64,000 nt of DNA, taken from assembly GCA_963170055.1 (NCBI GenBank), contig CAUJGJ010000003.1, positions 711,344 to 775,343 of the forward strand, given 5' to 3'. The notes beneath the pieces were generated by a model. That model saw only the letters and a program-made list of their open reading frames with translations. It searched no databases and was not told the DNA's origin. This stretch comes from Halisarca cf. caerulea. Taxonomy: Eukaryota > Porifera > Demospongiae > Chondrillida > Halisarcidae. A program made the position numbers and the translations under genes. Below are positions 1-11,537 of this stretch, piece after piece (position 1 is the stretch's first letter; the number at the start of each line of letters is the position of its first letter).

Positions 1-207
1 TGAGTGTTGATTTGGTCTCTCTGAATGCAAACTACCATCCTGTACATGCTCACAGCATACAATGTTGTGCTACTTCTGTCAGGATTTTTGAGATTGCTAT
101 ATAGAATTTGAATGTTCTCTATATTGCTATTGGATAGCGCTAGATCGATTGCGGCTGTCCATCCTCTAGAGACTCACTCATGACCAAGAAACATTGCTCC
201 TGTGCTA

Positions 208-1723
208 TGGCGATGTGGAAGAAGACCCTGGACCACCCACTGCTGCTGTGAACAAGCCTGACAAGATGCAGCTTGATTTATGTAAATGCTCACAGCTTAC
301 TTTTTCCTGACTAAACTATTGGATTGCTGATCGTGAGGTTCACTTTCCTGGTTACTGCTTGTTTCATTCTGATAGAAATCAGTGTGGTGTTGGTGTTGCC
401 ATTTATTGTGCTGAAAATTAGCCCTGTTCCCGCTTGTGTGATGGTACCTCTTCAAATGGTGATGAATTCCTATGGATTTCCGTGAAGTCTAGTTGTTTGA
501 ATTCCCTTGCTTTTGGTTGTTTCTATCGCCCTCCTACTGTGGCATTCCAGTCCATTGTTGAAGTGTGTGACAGTATTGAGAATATGATGTAGTCTCACAA
601 GTATGTGGTGGTATGTGGCGACTTCAACATAGACTTGCTAGACCTGAGCAAATGTCACTCCAAAACCCTGTAGAATTTCATTACGTCCCACTCTCTTATC
701 CAGCCCATCTCTTCTCCAACTCATTTCTCCTGTTCTTCTGCTTCAGGATCTATCTCCTTGTTGCTCCTCCCGATGTTCTCATATTGCTAACTCTTCTCTA
801 CTTGACCCTGCACTCTCTGACCATCTCCCCATCATCCTATGCATCAACTCATCCCTCCCCCATCCCTAACTAACCCTCATCACTCTGCATGTGGGACATG
901 TCCACGCTAATTCCGAGGTGTGAAAATTTCGGTCTTTTTTCCAGCTTCTGTTCTCAACTTGTAGTAGATGCAGGAGTCAAACAAGGGATCAAGATGTAGG
1001 CAGACATGTAAATGTTCGTACGATTACCTTCTTGGAAGGCTTGCTTTTATCGCCAAGAAGCTACTGAGGTTTTCCTAACCCCTACTGAAAAGCGAAACGC
1101 TCTGGGTGCTACCTGGCGGAACGCTTCCAAGACTATTTTTTAACATAAATCGCTATAACAAAACATTTACTAACTTTTCCATGCGGGTGAGTTGACCGTT
1201 CCTTTCCAAAGCCGAGATCTGATCCATTGGGCCTCAAAAGCCAACATTCAAGCTCCTGTAACTTGCGACAGGAACAAAATCTCTCTCTCACCCACATGGA
1301 AAAGTTGTATATTTCCAATGGCTCGAAGTTGACACCAAGAAACTGTCTCCAGCTTGTTCCCTCGCGTAGCACCCAGCTGAAAACTATGATTCAGAAGAAA
1401 CATCGAGTTAGGTCACAAGCAAGCATGTGACAGAGCAACCGTGACGACAGAAAATGTCACTAAACGCGGATTCGCCATTCGTATACGCCCGAATATTAGT
1501 TCGAATCACGAGATAACTGTGTGACTAATAACTTGTAAGCGCCCAAAAATTACAATTTATCGCTATGCAAACTGGGAAGCGCTATCATAACAGATCCTGG
1601 ACATGTCCCACATGCGTCATCACTCATTCAAACACTTCTCCAAGCCCAGCTTTCAAGAAGATTTGTCATTTGTTCCCTGGAGTATCTTGTAGAATCTTTG
1701 ATAGCCCTGATGACAAAGTACAT
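208..1723 (+). pseudogene. LINE endonuclease-domain remnant
   Basis: Fragments in shifting frames resemble the apurinic/apyrimidinic-type endonuclease part of the LINE at 18-19.9 kb: a 2A-like motif at the start, a segment reading EVHFPGYCLFHSDRN near 335, a CGDFN-like motif near 616, and a piece around 1660-1720 equivalent to the PWSVLNVFDDVDDK region of the other copy. Several stops and the element at 886-1616 break it. In an active copy this domain nicks the chromosomal target for reverse transcription. No function is expected here. Confidence 0.7.
886..1616. mobile_element. Non-autonomous DNA transposon, CATGTGGGACATGTCC family, copy A
   Basis: The ends are inverted repeats GCATGTGGGACATGTCC / GGACATGTCCCACATGC. 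The element is flanked by a perfect 9-bp direct repeat TCATCACTC (877-885 and 1617-1625), and removing it rejoins the LINE reading frame around it. At 731 bp it has no convincing ORF. The same internal sequence (GAGGTGTGAAAATTTCGGTC near the left end) recurs in copies at 16545, 29042, 33026 and 46680. A 9-bp duplication fits a Mutator-like mobiliser, but the superfamily is inferred from this one copy. Confidence 0.88.
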
Positions 1724-2486
1724 GTGAGCATCGCCAGTATAAATTGCAGATTATGACCACCCTGGTGAAAATGCTTTTTTGACATATTTTGAAAGAAGCA
1801 TTATCAGTGTGCTTAATTTGTAAGTTTGAGCGCGATTCGCCCAGCCATCTTGGAGTAATGGTCCCGTTTCCTGACAGTCCTCGCCTTTGTTCTGGCGTAA
1901 GTATACGGAAATCTCGGATTTTATTGGAAACTATGGTCTGTCACGTGACATTTCTTTCAAGAGAAATGAAGTTTTTTTATCTTCTTCCAGTGATTTTCTT
2001 CCCTTTTGGACGTTTTACAACGCCTTTCTGACGTTCTTCAACTATCAACACCTTTTTCCTACTTAACGATTTAAATGGCACCCGTGCTTCACTAGAGAGA
2101 TACTTTCCTGTTGTTTGTAGCCTCTTGGACGACTTTGGAGTATTCTCAGAAAGTTTAGGGACACCCAAACTAGGCGGTGAGAGTAAACAACAACCACTGA
2201 GTGATGCTGAAGATGAGAAAGTGGTTCCTTCTTCGATCGTATCCATTTCCACGAGTCACTGACGAAAAAGTGACGAATTCTGCTGGTAGAAGACAAATTT
2301 TACCCCATATACGCACTGAGTCTCTTTCTTGGCGCTTAAAGTAAGCATGTGTTTTGGAGTGATTTAAAAGTGATTGCAACCTCAAAAGGCAAACTATGAT
2401 AAAATTTTCCAATGCCAAACTTTGACAGCCATTTTCTCGAAAACACAAAGTGGTCATAATCTGCGATTTATACTGGCGACGCTCAC
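1724..2486. mobile_element. MITE-like element with long TIRs (GTGAGCRTCGCCAGTATAAA)
   Basis: The terminal inverted repeats are about 35 bp, starting GTGAGCATCGCCAGTATAAA on the left and the matching complement ending at 2486. It interrupts the LINE between the codons equivalent to DDK and VFN of the other LINE copy. The flanks share ACAT (or up to ACATGTG, because GTG also belongs to the TIR), so the target duplication is 4-7 bp. No coding capacity was found. I could not assign the superfamily. Confidence 0.8.
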
Positions 2487-4300
2487 ACATGTGTTTAATC
2501 TTCTGTTTTCTGATATTCTTGACCATCATGCTCCAATCAAAAATTGGAATTATGTGAAGAAGCCTTCACTGTAACAGGAAGACAATGAGAAAGGAGATGG
2601 ATCATAGAGACAGGCTGTTCAGATTCTACTGTCAGAATTCCTCACCTACATCATGGGACATCCACAAGGCTCATCAAAATTGTGTTGTATGGCTCCAGAG
2701 GAGGGCTGAAATAGATTACTTTCAACAGCTTCTGCTTACGAAATCCCATCCATCATCCCTCTGGAACACTCTCAACATTGCAGGTTTCTCTTCTGTGTCC
2801 ATTAACAACTGGTCTTCGTTTGCTTCTGATCATAACTCCATTGCAAACACTCCCAACAAACATGCACTTTGCTTCTGTAAGTTCAAATGACCTGACCCAT
2901 ACCATATCTGTCCCTACTTTCTCTTCCTCTACAAACTCCCCTCCCACCTCTGTGCTCTCCCTTGCCAAAACTACCCCTGCTTGGTGTGAACAGGGTCTTT
3001 TCAACTTATCCCCATGTTGCTCTTATTGCTCCTCGGTCTATCATCTCTTACCTGCTTTCTTCAATCGTCAACTGTTCCATTGCTTCTTTTTACTTTCCCA
3101 CCCAGTGGAATGTGCTGCTATCAAACCACTCCACAAGAGTGGTGATCGTGCTGTGCCTTCGAACTATCATCTAATCTCCATCCTACCAGTGTCCAGTAAA
3201 CTCTTATATAGAAAGGCTTGTTGACCTTTAGCTGTCTTGTTATCTTAACTCCAGCACTCTCCTCTTATACCTGGCTGGCTTTCACCCCTCCCAATCTACA
3301 CCGACCCTCCTCCTTCACTGGTGTGACAAGTGGTACAAGGCCCTTGATAGCAAGACATTCATCAGTGTAGCCTTCCTAGACATCTCCAAGGCCTTTGACA
3401 CTGTCAACCATGAACTCATGCTATTTAACTTTCCACTCTTGGCCTCTCCACCTCTGCTGTCTCCTGGTTCCAATCTTATCTATATCTAACTGTTCCCACA
3501 TCACTCACTTTGCTGAATCATGCTCTTCTCCTGGCTTTCCTCCCTCTGGTGTTCCTCAAGGCTCTATTATTGGTCCCACCCTCTTCTCCATCTTCACCAA
3601 TGACCTTCTTTCTGTCCTTCCTCCAGATTCCACAGTTCTCCTTGCCGATGACACCACAATCTACATCATAAGTGAAAACATTATTGCTTTCATCCAGTCC
3701 TCTCTACAACTCTGCCTCGACCTCGCTCATCTTTGGCTGCAAGGAAATGGACTAAAGCTCAATGCCACCGGGACTGTAGCTTATCCACTCCAGCAATAAG
3801 GTGGTACACGTATGCTTACAACTGAAGGTTGAAAATACTCCAATAGTGCAGGTTCGTACTTTTAAATTTCTGGAAGTTGCAGTAAATGACACACTAACTT
3901 GGACTGACCACAAGTACATGGTGTGCAAGAAAGTCTCTCACAGCCTTGTTCCCTTTTGTTCCCTTTTCTCAAGTCTTGTATCCTCCCTCACTTTGACTAT
4001 TGTGATGTTGTCTGGTATGGATGTACCAAGTCTGATTCCGTTCACCTGGAGTCTTTGCTTAACTTTGCTTGCTCTACTGTTCTTGGTAGAAGTTAACACT
4101 CCTCTGCTGCTGCTCGCCATGAACTTCATCTTAGTACTCTCTCTTCCAGATAAAGGCTTGATCTTTCCCAGGTTGTTTTCTAATGCTTGTTTCCCAATCT
4201 TATCTCTTCTCTTCTCCACTCCACGTTCTTCCCATTACACCTTCTGCCCATTTCATATTTGTTCACTTATTCTGCATGTATTTTTGAATTTGAGGACAAA
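2487..4300 (+). pseudogene. LINE reverse-transcriptase remnant
   Basis: Open segments at 2585-2890, 2778-3224, 3395-3799 and 3801-4304 carry recognisable but broken reverse transcriptase motifs: AFLDISKAFDTVNH (motif A) near 3368-3410, SGVPQGSIIGPTLFS near 3545-3590, and LADDTTIY (replacing YADD) near 3640-3665, followed by the thumb region. Frames change repeatedly. The missing tyrosine of the YADD box and the stops show that it is inactive. Confidence 0.8.
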
Positions 4301-4456
4301 TTAATTGCAATTGCATGCTATGATTGACCTCTGAATTCTTTTTCTCTGATTAATTTGTATCTATTAACACCATATGACATAATGTATGTTATGGCCAATA
4401 ATATTATATGGTACAAGAAAAAATGGCAATCATAAGATTTGTGATCATTCCGCTGT

Positions 4457-5227
4457 CACAGGACATTTATAACAGCCCACAGCTGCTTGGGATTTGGGGC
4501 GTGCACATACAAAATTTATGAACAACGTCACCAGAAACAGTAAACAACGTCACCACAAATTGTAAATACGTCATACAAAATGAGGACGTCACAGAAAGTG
4601 CTCTGTGTAAGCAGATACCGCTGCTAGTGATGTCACAGCTCCGCATCATGAAACGTCATTAAACATGGCCGCTTTTCGATAGGCGAACAGAAACCAGCTT
4701 TTCCAGAGGAGAAAACACCCTGCTACTTTCCCGTTTGCTTAACATTTCGATTCAAGATAGCCATGGCTATGGGAATTTGCTTAGCGAATAATGCCATAAG
4801 AAGGTAAGCGAAAGTAAATGTCGTATTTGTTTCCATTTTTTGCCGATTTGAGCACGGAAATGGTGTTTAATTCCAAATAAAAGGTTTTAACAAGGTTATA
4901 AGAGCAAACAACAAGCAAATTCATATAGTTCATATATTTAGCTAGCGATTGATGTAAATTTGGTGAAGCTTCAGTGTCATCTTCTCCTCCGGAAATGGCA
5001 ATTTTTGTTTTTTATCGAGAGTTTATGGCACCCTTGTTGTTCACTCAAACTTCTCTGTTTCTTACCTTTTCCTCTTCGGGTTTGCCTACCAATAATACTT
5101 GTTTACTTTCATGAAGTGTATTGCATAGCCCAATTCGTATTGGAGGCATAATATGCTATGGAAATTGGTCAAGTTTCGCGACGGCCATTTTACCGTTATA
5201 ACCGAGGGCTGAAATAAATACCCTGTG
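4457..5227. mobile_element. CACAGG-TIR element, family L, copy L3
   Basis: The left end reads CACAGGACATTTATAAC and the right end is its inverted counterpart ending ACCCTGTG. The segment GGGATTTGGGGCGTGCACA near the left end is shared with the element at 41844-42928. Length is 771 bp with no coding sequence. A GT dinucleotide flanks both ends and may be a 2-bp target duplication. Confidence 0.7.
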
Positions 5228-5410
5228 GTGGAAGGCCCTATTGCCTTCTGAAGTGCATCAAACATAGCCTGGACAGCACTTTACTGGATTATATGTGACA
5301 TTTACACAAAAGACGAGAATAGATTGAAAACTAATAAAGAATCTTTGAAGCAATTTTTGTGCTTGCGCTAATTTTTCTTGTAGATTCAGCTTTTGAGTTA
5401 AATACCATAG

Positions 5411-5692
5411 CTTTGGTAGAAATGTACTAACCACGAAAATCTGAGACGAAACATCGTTGTTTTGCCAATGTGCTATAAGGCCTTTTCTGGGAATTCCACC
5501 CTTCATCAGTAGCACTGGGCAGAGCAGTAACGGATGTTCCTTGGAAACCTCCCATCACGGGATTGGTCAAGGAAAATCCAAAACCGCTAGATGGTATTAA
5601 ACAGACATCTTCACCAAGCGCCTAGATTAACGCCAAGTACCGGTTTGTTAGCAGGTCTCAAATTTTCGTGGTTAGTACATTTCTATCTACCC
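5411..5692. repeat. Inverted-repeat (foldback) element
   Basis: Two ~35-bp arms, 5411-5447 and 5655-5692, are inverted copies sharing AGAAATGTACTAACCACGAA and a few differences, around a ~207-bp spacer. It is probably a small MITE or a palindromic remnant. No target duplication or coding sequence was identified. Confidence 0.7.
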
Positions 5693-6269
5693 TAGCTTTA
5701 GTTGGAGCTTTTTCAGAAGTTAAGAACAGAATTTTAGAATAGTCGCGTCTTTACGCGTTGAAGTCCTCTCTTCTTACTGTGAGAATTTTTTGCCACCGTG
5801 ATGGTGCTTTTTATAGCAAAGCACAACTACACCCTTTGCTGATACCATAGCTTTGTTGTGTGTGCCGCTGCTTTGCTGGAGAGGGCACTATCATTGTTTA
5901 TTTCAGGCTTTCTGCTGTTATTCTTGCTTTCTTTCACACTTTCTTGCTTCCTTCACACATGGGGAAGCTTTTTGCACCTGTTTAGTGAATATTAATTCGT
6001 CCATGAGGCGTGTTTGTGTAACATAATAAATATGGTGTATAATCGGGTAATCATTTGGCATTCACATTCTCCTTTTTGTTTCTCTTTTGTTTACTGGGTG
6101 TCTGTTGGAATAGCCGGTGGCTGAAGGCTCCCCAGTCAAAATAGGATACCCTGATACTCTGATACCTTGAAGGTTCAGAGGATTATGTGCACATAACATA
6201 CAGCATTGGTTCCATGTAGTATATGTATGCACACATCAGATATCAGTGGAATCTTTCCTTTTCTAATAG
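5693..6269. other. Non-coding stretch upstream of the first recognised exon
   Basis: No convincing exon, repeat unit or transposon end was seen. The sequence is AT-rich with scattered short ORFs. The true 5' end or earlier exons of the Roco-like gene could lie here or further left, but I could not identify a promoter or initiating ATG. Confidence 0.4.
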
Positions 6270-6335
6270 TAAGCTCAGAGGCTTACCAGTTAGTCAGGAA
6301 ATCAGAGCATTGGAAAGAGGATGGACGGATGAGGA
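6270..6335 (+). CDS. Roco-like gene, candidate exon 1 (internal)
   Basis: The exon starts after an acceptor (TTTTCTAATAG) and ends at a donor (GA|GTGAGT). It reads SSEAYQLVRKSEHWKEDGRM and leaves one base (A) that joins the CT at the start of the next exon to give Thr. The composition is charged and helical. There is no initiating Met, so this is not the true first exon or the acceptor is wrong. The function of this region is unknown; it belongs to the gene because of phase and proximity to the next two exons. It is short, so moderate confidence only. Confidence 0.5.
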
Positions 6336-6405
6336 GTGAGTTCTGAGGTAGTCAACAGCTGATGATGTCTCCCAATGACCACATTGTGTTTACAATGATC
6401 CACAG

Positions 6406-6507
6406 CTGTTCTTGCTCTGTATTCGACACTGCTGTGCAGTGAGGATGACCGGGTGCTGGAGGAAAGTGAGAGAATGACCAATGACACTCTAGTGAACAAG
6501 CTCCAAG
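6406..6507 (+). CDS. Roco-like gene, exon 2
   Basis: It is bounded by acceptor GATCCACAG and donor CAAG|GTAATG. The only frame consistent with its neighbours reads ALYSTLLCSEDDRVLEESER and further helical residues without a stop. One base (G) is carried to the next exon (phase 1). No domain is recognised. Codon character, lack of stops and phase agreement on both sides support a real coding exon of the N-terminal helical region. Confidence 0.6.
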
Positions 6508-6593
6508 GTAATGAGTTTGTGATGGATTCTTAAGATGTACATGTCTTGTCACTGACCTGCACTTTATGTACATGTTTTCTTACATGTGTACAG

Positions 6594-6773
6594 TTGTGGG
6601 GAGTCTGGTTATGAGGATGCTTGAGGACCCACTGTACCAGAACATTGAACCTGACCTCTCTGCACTCAAGGGCAGACAATGGACTGACTGGTACAGAGAC
6701 CTGAATGACTTCATTGCAGGTCTACTGAAGCCATTCAATGCTGGAAGTCCTGGAGTAGTAGACAAATTGAGAG
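6594..6773 (+). CDS. Roco-like gene, exon 3
   Basis: This 180-bp exon lies between acceptor TTACATGTGTACAG and donor GAGAG|GTTTGT. After completing the shared codon it reads VVGSLVMRMLEDPLYQNIEP, then a Trp-rich helical stretch (QWTDWYRDLNDFIAGLLKPF). The frame stays open through the exon. It ends in phase 1 (G), matching the exon at 26709 across an intron of about 20 kb that holds the giant minisatellite. The domain is not recognised; helical content suggests an adaptor-like N-terminus. Confidence 0.68.
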
Positions 6774-7030
6774 GTTTGTACTGTGTCCACCACAACATTG
6801 CATCATTGTATTGGAGCTAGGTCATGTGTTATCATGCTCATCAATAACACTGCTAGTGAGGACAGGTTAACATGGAGGATGTAGGGAGACCCATTCAGAG
6901 TTGTCATCATATTTAGTTACTAGATGCAAACTAAGAGCTTCCAGATTCTTGTCCATAGTGAATTCTGAGTCACTGTCATCACCGAACTGACCAATTTCCT
7001 GTTATTGAATGTGCATGTGTGTGTAAGTGT

Positions 7031-7071
<41 letters not shown>
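7031..7071. repeat. (GT)n microsatellite
   Basis: An uninterrupted run of about 20 GT dinucleotides in the intron, shortly before the minisatellite starts. Confidence 0.95.
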
Positions 7072-7073
<2 letters not shown>

Positions 7074-7142
7074 AGAGATCCGTCTGATATAAAATTCCCT
7101 TACCTACCACGGTAGTTTTATTGGAAAAATTTTTTGTAATCC

Positions 7143-7468
7143 TACTGTACACTACATATACTACTGTTCCCTCTCAATACTGTACACTAGTCTACTGCTC
7201 CCTCTCTACACTGTACACTATACTACTGCTCCTTCTCTATACTGTACACTATACTACTGCTCCCTCTCTACACTGTACACTATACTACTGCTCCCTCTCT
7301 ATACTGTACACTATACTACTGCTCCCTCTCTATACTGTACACTGTACTACTGCTCCCTCTCTATACTGTACACTATACTACTGCTCCCTCTCTATACTGT
7401 ACATTATACTACTGCTCCCTCTCTATACTGTACACTATACTACTGCTCCCTCTCTATACTGTACACTG
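7143..7468. repeat. 31-bp minisatellite, segment 1
   Basis: Tandem 31-bp units contain, in order, TATACTACTG, CTCCCTCTC and TATACTGTACAC. It is the left edge of an array that continues at 9927, 11538, 15353, 19912 and 21770 after inserted elements. The plus strand of the unit has no stop in any frame, so long false ORFs run through it. It ends abruptly at the poly-T (minus-strand poly-A) of a retroelement. Confidence 0.97.
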
Positions 7469-7710
7469 TTTTTTTTTTTACATACATTTTTTTTTACAGT
7501 ATACAAGTTGTAATAATTGAGAAATTGTTGGTACAATCGTAATCAAACTGATGGTTAAATGCAAAATAGTAGGAGCATAAAACGTATGCTGTGGATCATT
7601 GGATAAATACAGCAAATCAAGAGTGAGTGACTACAGCTAACGATATCACACAGGATTAAAGGAAATTACATGCACAAATGATGATGATGGGATACAGTCA
7701 GATTCTAGAT

Positions 7711-9112
7711 TCATACGTGGCGAGCAGTAGGGAATCAGGGGTATTTGGAAATTTGGTGAATCGAGATTCTCGTATGCACATTATAGACGATCGTAGCAAA
7801 GAAGTTTAGGTGGCATCTCAGCCATCGCATGCAGTGGGAGTAAGGTTGTTTTTTCTTCTCTGCTAGCATTGATGCAAGTCGTCTATAGAAGATGGTGGCT
7901 TCTTTTCCCATTCCACCTGATGTACTGAAAATTAGTGGAGTGAAAGATCCGTGATCGATTTCATTGATACACTGTTCATTGGCCCGCTTCTTGATACGCT
8001 CATGTTGAGTATAGGACGAGGTAACAGGAGTGTTTCGATATGAAGGTGCGGTAGGGTTAAAAACCTTTACGTCAAAAAATGCACTTTGGTGTCTGGAACT
8101 CCAAAAACCTTTTGCCCGTACATCAACTCAAGCGTGATCTTCAACATTTGCCGTGGCATACCTGGGGGTGAATCTATCCACCGGCTGCAGTTCAGGCTCA
8201 ATGCACACGTCTGGGCAAACTTCAGAGAGCAAAGTTGCTGTAATGTCCCTTAGTTCGTTATGCCTGTGTGTGGGGAATGCACCTTTTGGGCAACTCAAGG
8301 CATGTTCTACTGAAAAGGGAGCATTACAGGCACAAGACAGTGGAAGACGCTCTGGCAACCAGCCATATCTCAAAGCCACAGCATCCTTAAATTCACTTTG
8401 GTGCAAAGCAAATCCATTTTTCTCTATTGGTGGTGCGGATAGCCATATAGAAGATCCCTTTTCCTTGGCAAACTCAACATTCCTTGCCAGACTTCTGCTA
8501 ATCTCAAGGTTGGATGCCACTTCCTCTTGTTTTGCTCTTCTTTCCAATCTGGTGCTCAACTTTGCTTGTTTCACCTCTGTTGCCATCTCATCTGGAATTG
8601 TGTATACCTTCTCAAGGATGAGATTAACCAGAGAACTTGTGATGCCACGGGAGTTGGCGTACTGCTCATCTGACAACTCTGTAGGGTTGATTAATCCCAT
8701 TCCACCAAGCCGACATGGAAGGGCTAGCAGTTTACGTTCAGCATCGGACACACCCTCACGACCAGTGAGAAAGGGAATCAATTTGTGTCTCATCACTTCC
8801 TCAAGGGGTTCCAACAAAGTGGAGATGTTGGGGATAGTCCTCATTGAGTACTGCCACCTGCTTATCAACCCATGAGTGACAGCTGCATATGCAGCATGGG
8901 GGTCTCTTCTTGCTACTGTACAGAGAATATCTAGTTCCTCCTTCCATTCAATGACTTTACTCTCTACAAACTTGTGACAGAATTCAGTGTCACCCAATGC
9001 CGCACCAAGATGCTTCCGTCCACTCATGGTGATATTCACACCACTTTGGCCAAATAGAGGGGTAGCATTGTCAGCATTCTCTTGTCTGATTATGAGCCAT
9101 GTCTTCTTGGGG
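7711..9112 (-). pseudogene. RLE retroelement C-terminal region (thumb, CCHC, endonuclease-like)
   Basis: Minus-strand ORF 8128-9039 reads through NITMSGRKHLGAALG, PCRLGGMGLINP, a zinc-knuckle-like CAC...H...C segment (SCACNAPFSVEHALSCPKGA) and a CIEPELQP motif, then breaks near 8130. Homology to copy c (20184-21622) continues out of frame to about 7711, including FFDVKVFNP and FSTSGGMGKE. By analogy with R2-type elements the CCHC and PD-(D/E)XK-like region would cut the target. This copy is frameshifted and dead. Confidence 0.8.
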
Positions 9113-9869
9113 TTAGGGTAGTACCCATATCTTGGTCACACTTAATTCAAGTAGTTTCTCCCACCACTGATGAACATCATCAAGAGTGCCTCCAGCGGCA
9201 GCATCGTCTGCAAACCATATTTGATGAGTTTCCCCAAGTTCCTTTATAAGAGGGGTGATTCCGATAGCAAACATGGCCATGGCCAGGGGGTCACCCTGCA
9301 TGACTCCTTCTCTTGACATCACAGTTTCATTCTGTACGTAGAGACTTGCGTCTTCTCTATACAGGTTGGTGAGCGTCACTGCAATGGAGGGGCATATTTT
9401 GTGACAATTAACAAGTGCTAGACGGCGATTCAGCAAGTTGAAAGCATTCTTGGCATCTACTAGGAGGGCTGCTTGAGTATCTTCATTTTCAAGGATGGAC
9501 TTTATGGCATGAACAGCGGCTTCACATCCCGCATCCTGTCCAGCACAGAGCTGGACAGAGCCTGCGACCTCAAGGACATCTGATTTGACAACAGATAAAA
9601 TAGCCTTGCTTATTATTCTCCTTGATACCTCCCCAATGGCAATGGGGCGAACTCCCGGATGCTTGTCAATGGCGATCAATCTGGAGGCTGTGAGGGATGT
9701 GAGTCCCCTGGGATCAACATACTTTGTGCACAACTTCCTTGCTACGAGAGCGATGCTGTTACACAGACTACTAGAGTGGTGTTTGAATGATGTACATAGT
9801 CTCCTCCATCCACTTGCATCAATGCCAGATGGACCAGCAGCACCATTTGTCTTAGAGCAGCTCTCTTGA
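9113..9869 (-). pseudogene. RLE retroelement reverse transcriptase fragment
   Basis: The minus-strand ORF 9113-9733 contains HPGVRPIAIGEVSRRIISKA, LLVDAKNAFNLLNRR (motif A), MQGDPLAMAMFAIG and WFADDAAAGG (motif C with the catalytic FADD). Upstream sequence to about 9869 matches the same protein in other frames (GAAGPSGIDA-like). A one-base shift near 9130 separates it from the downstream half, which resumes with a YYPNPKKTWL motif. The catalytic residues survive but the 5' end and frame are lost. Confidence 0.82.
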
Positions 9870-9926
9870 TTGCTTCACCATCGATGCGGTCGAATAGCAC
9901 AGGGTGAAACTCTTTGCCTTCATCTT

Positions 9927-10180
9927 ACTGTACAGTATACTACTGCTCCCTCTCTATACTGTACACTATACTACTGCTCCCTCTCTATACTGTACACTAT
10001 ACTACTGCTCCCTCTCTACACTGTACACTATACTACTGCTCCCTCTCTATATTGTACACTATACTACTGCTCCCTCTCTATATTGTACACTATACTACTG
10101 CTCCCTCTCTATACTGTACACTATACTACTGCTCCCTCTCTATACTGTACACTATACTACTGCTCCCTCTCTACACTGTA
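9927..10180. repeat. 31-bp minisatellite, segment 2
   Basis: About eight 31-bp units, between the 5' end of retroelement copy a and the TA-flanked DNA element at 10181. Confidence 0.97.
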
Positions 10181-11537
10181 CGCAGGTATGTTATGTCCGA
10201 TCTTGGACATAAACAAAAATGGCCGCCGTTATCGAAGAAGTGAAATCAATAGGTCTTTTTTCCATGTGCACGATTAGTGATGCCCAGAAAATGCTTTGTG
10301 TTATATCTTAAACATGTCTACTTAGTATCTGAATCTTTTAGATTATTGTGCAAGGTCTCAAAACGTCGTATAACCAGTTTTTTCTGACCGTACTTGAAAA
10401 CATAAAAATCCAAAAACGTTGTGGTAGAAACTTAGGCTTTTGGACACAAAACTAGCCTCAAAAGAACACACAGGTACCGAACTTACTAAATCGAATTCAG
10501 GGTCTTCAGGCTCCACTGCATGGCTGTTATGTCCAAGGATTTATACAAAATTTGAGGGTGAGTAGTTACAATCCTTTGGACATAAAGCAAACGGTTCAAC
10601 GTACAAAGACCCTGAATTCGATTCTAGGGGTTTGGTCCTTTGGGAACAATATCTCAAAGTTTCACGCTGAAAATCAGAGATTTCTACCACTGCGATTTTC
10701 GATGAAATTTTCTTGTGGAGCAAGCTGTCTTCCTTCGGGAAAGTCACGTGACATCACATGCAATCCTACAAACAGTACACGAGTTGTGTTCGCGGTGAAA
10801 ACGGTTTTAGTGGAAAAGGTGGAAATGTAGATGGTGGCTTGTAAACCTTACAAAGTGGGTTTGAAGTAATCGTAGGATCAATATCTAGATTTTCACCACA
10901 TACACTTTTGAAATTCTATTGCTTGACTGTTATTTGCAGCATTTTGTGGCTTTCCAGCCAAGACGAGAAATAGTGACGCATATATATGTAATTCGAACAG
11001 AACAAGCAATCAAAAGTATACGCGGTTAAAATTTAGATTTACCTTTTAGAAATCAATCCTTACATTTCTGTAGTCATGACCGCCATCTACTGAGATCTCC
11101 GCCTTTCACGAAGAAATTTGCCTCGTAAAAAGGCTTCTCTCAAGGCTAAATCAATCTTCGTGCATTATACCTTCAGCATACTATCTTACGTATCCCCGTT
11201 ATTGTAAACGAAGGAGTTCAGAAAACATTGTCAACTTCTCTTGAAATCGGATTCTTCCCTGCCAAGATATCCTGTTCATACTTAAGTCGGTAAACCCCAA
11301 ACCTGCCAAAGAAAGCGCTATTATCCATAATCAACGCTTAGAATTTCGCGAACGAAACGTGCTGTGGAGAATTTGGTAGGTAACTCGATAGATAACCCTG
11401 CTTGTTGCGGAGCTTCCTAAGCTGATTCACGTTACTGGCACATGACCAACCCACGCAATTCAGTGATAATGAAATTCATAACGTGAAAACCACAAAGCGC
11501 CCGTGTTTTGGCTAGATTCGGACATAACATACCTGCG
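10181..11537. mobile_element. CGCAGGTATGTTATG-TIR DNA transposon, family H, copy H1
   Basis: It starts CGCAGGTATGTTATGTCCGA and ends with the complement (TCGGACATAACATACCTGCG). It sits exactly in the minisatellite, flanked by TA on both sides; removing it with one TA restores the unit (CTGTACACTATA). Length is 1357 bp with no transposase ORF, so it is non-autonomous. Internal sequence near the right end (GCTTCCTAAGCTGATTCACG) is shared with the copy at 45536. The TA duplication suggests Tc1/mariner-type or another 2-bp-TSD family. Confidence 0.9.

Larger units (their letters stand above)
1..4300 (+). mobile_element. Decayed CR1/L2-like non-LTR retrotransposon (LINE)
   Basis: Broken reading frames across this stretch match, in order, the better preserved minus-strand LINE at 15826-19911: a degenerate 2A-like motif (GDVEEDPGP, about 208-234), endonuclease pieces to about 1720, then reverse transcriptase from about 2490 to 4290. 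The order is interrupted twice, at 886-1616 and 1724-2486, by DNA elements whose removal restores homology to the other LINE. Stops and frameshifts are frequent, so it is dead. The 5' end may lie outside the window; the 3' end is placed only approximately. Confidence 0.85.
7469..9926 (-). mobile_element. R2-like (RLE-type) non-LTR retroelement, copy a
   Basis: On the minus strand it runs from a reverse transcriptase fingers/palm region (about 9870) to the C-terminus (about 7711), then a short 3' UTR and a poly-A tail (poly-T at 7469-7479 on the plus strand). It lies within the 31-bp minisatellite. The flanks overlap in repeat phase by about 8-12 bp (ACTGTACA on both sides), which looks like a target-site duplication. 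It is 5'-truncated and carries frameshifts. Confidence 0.85.

Noticed and set aside
8153..8875. Plus-strand ORF of 240 codons
   Set aside because: Antisense shadow of the minus-strand retroelement protein, which has recognisable motifs.
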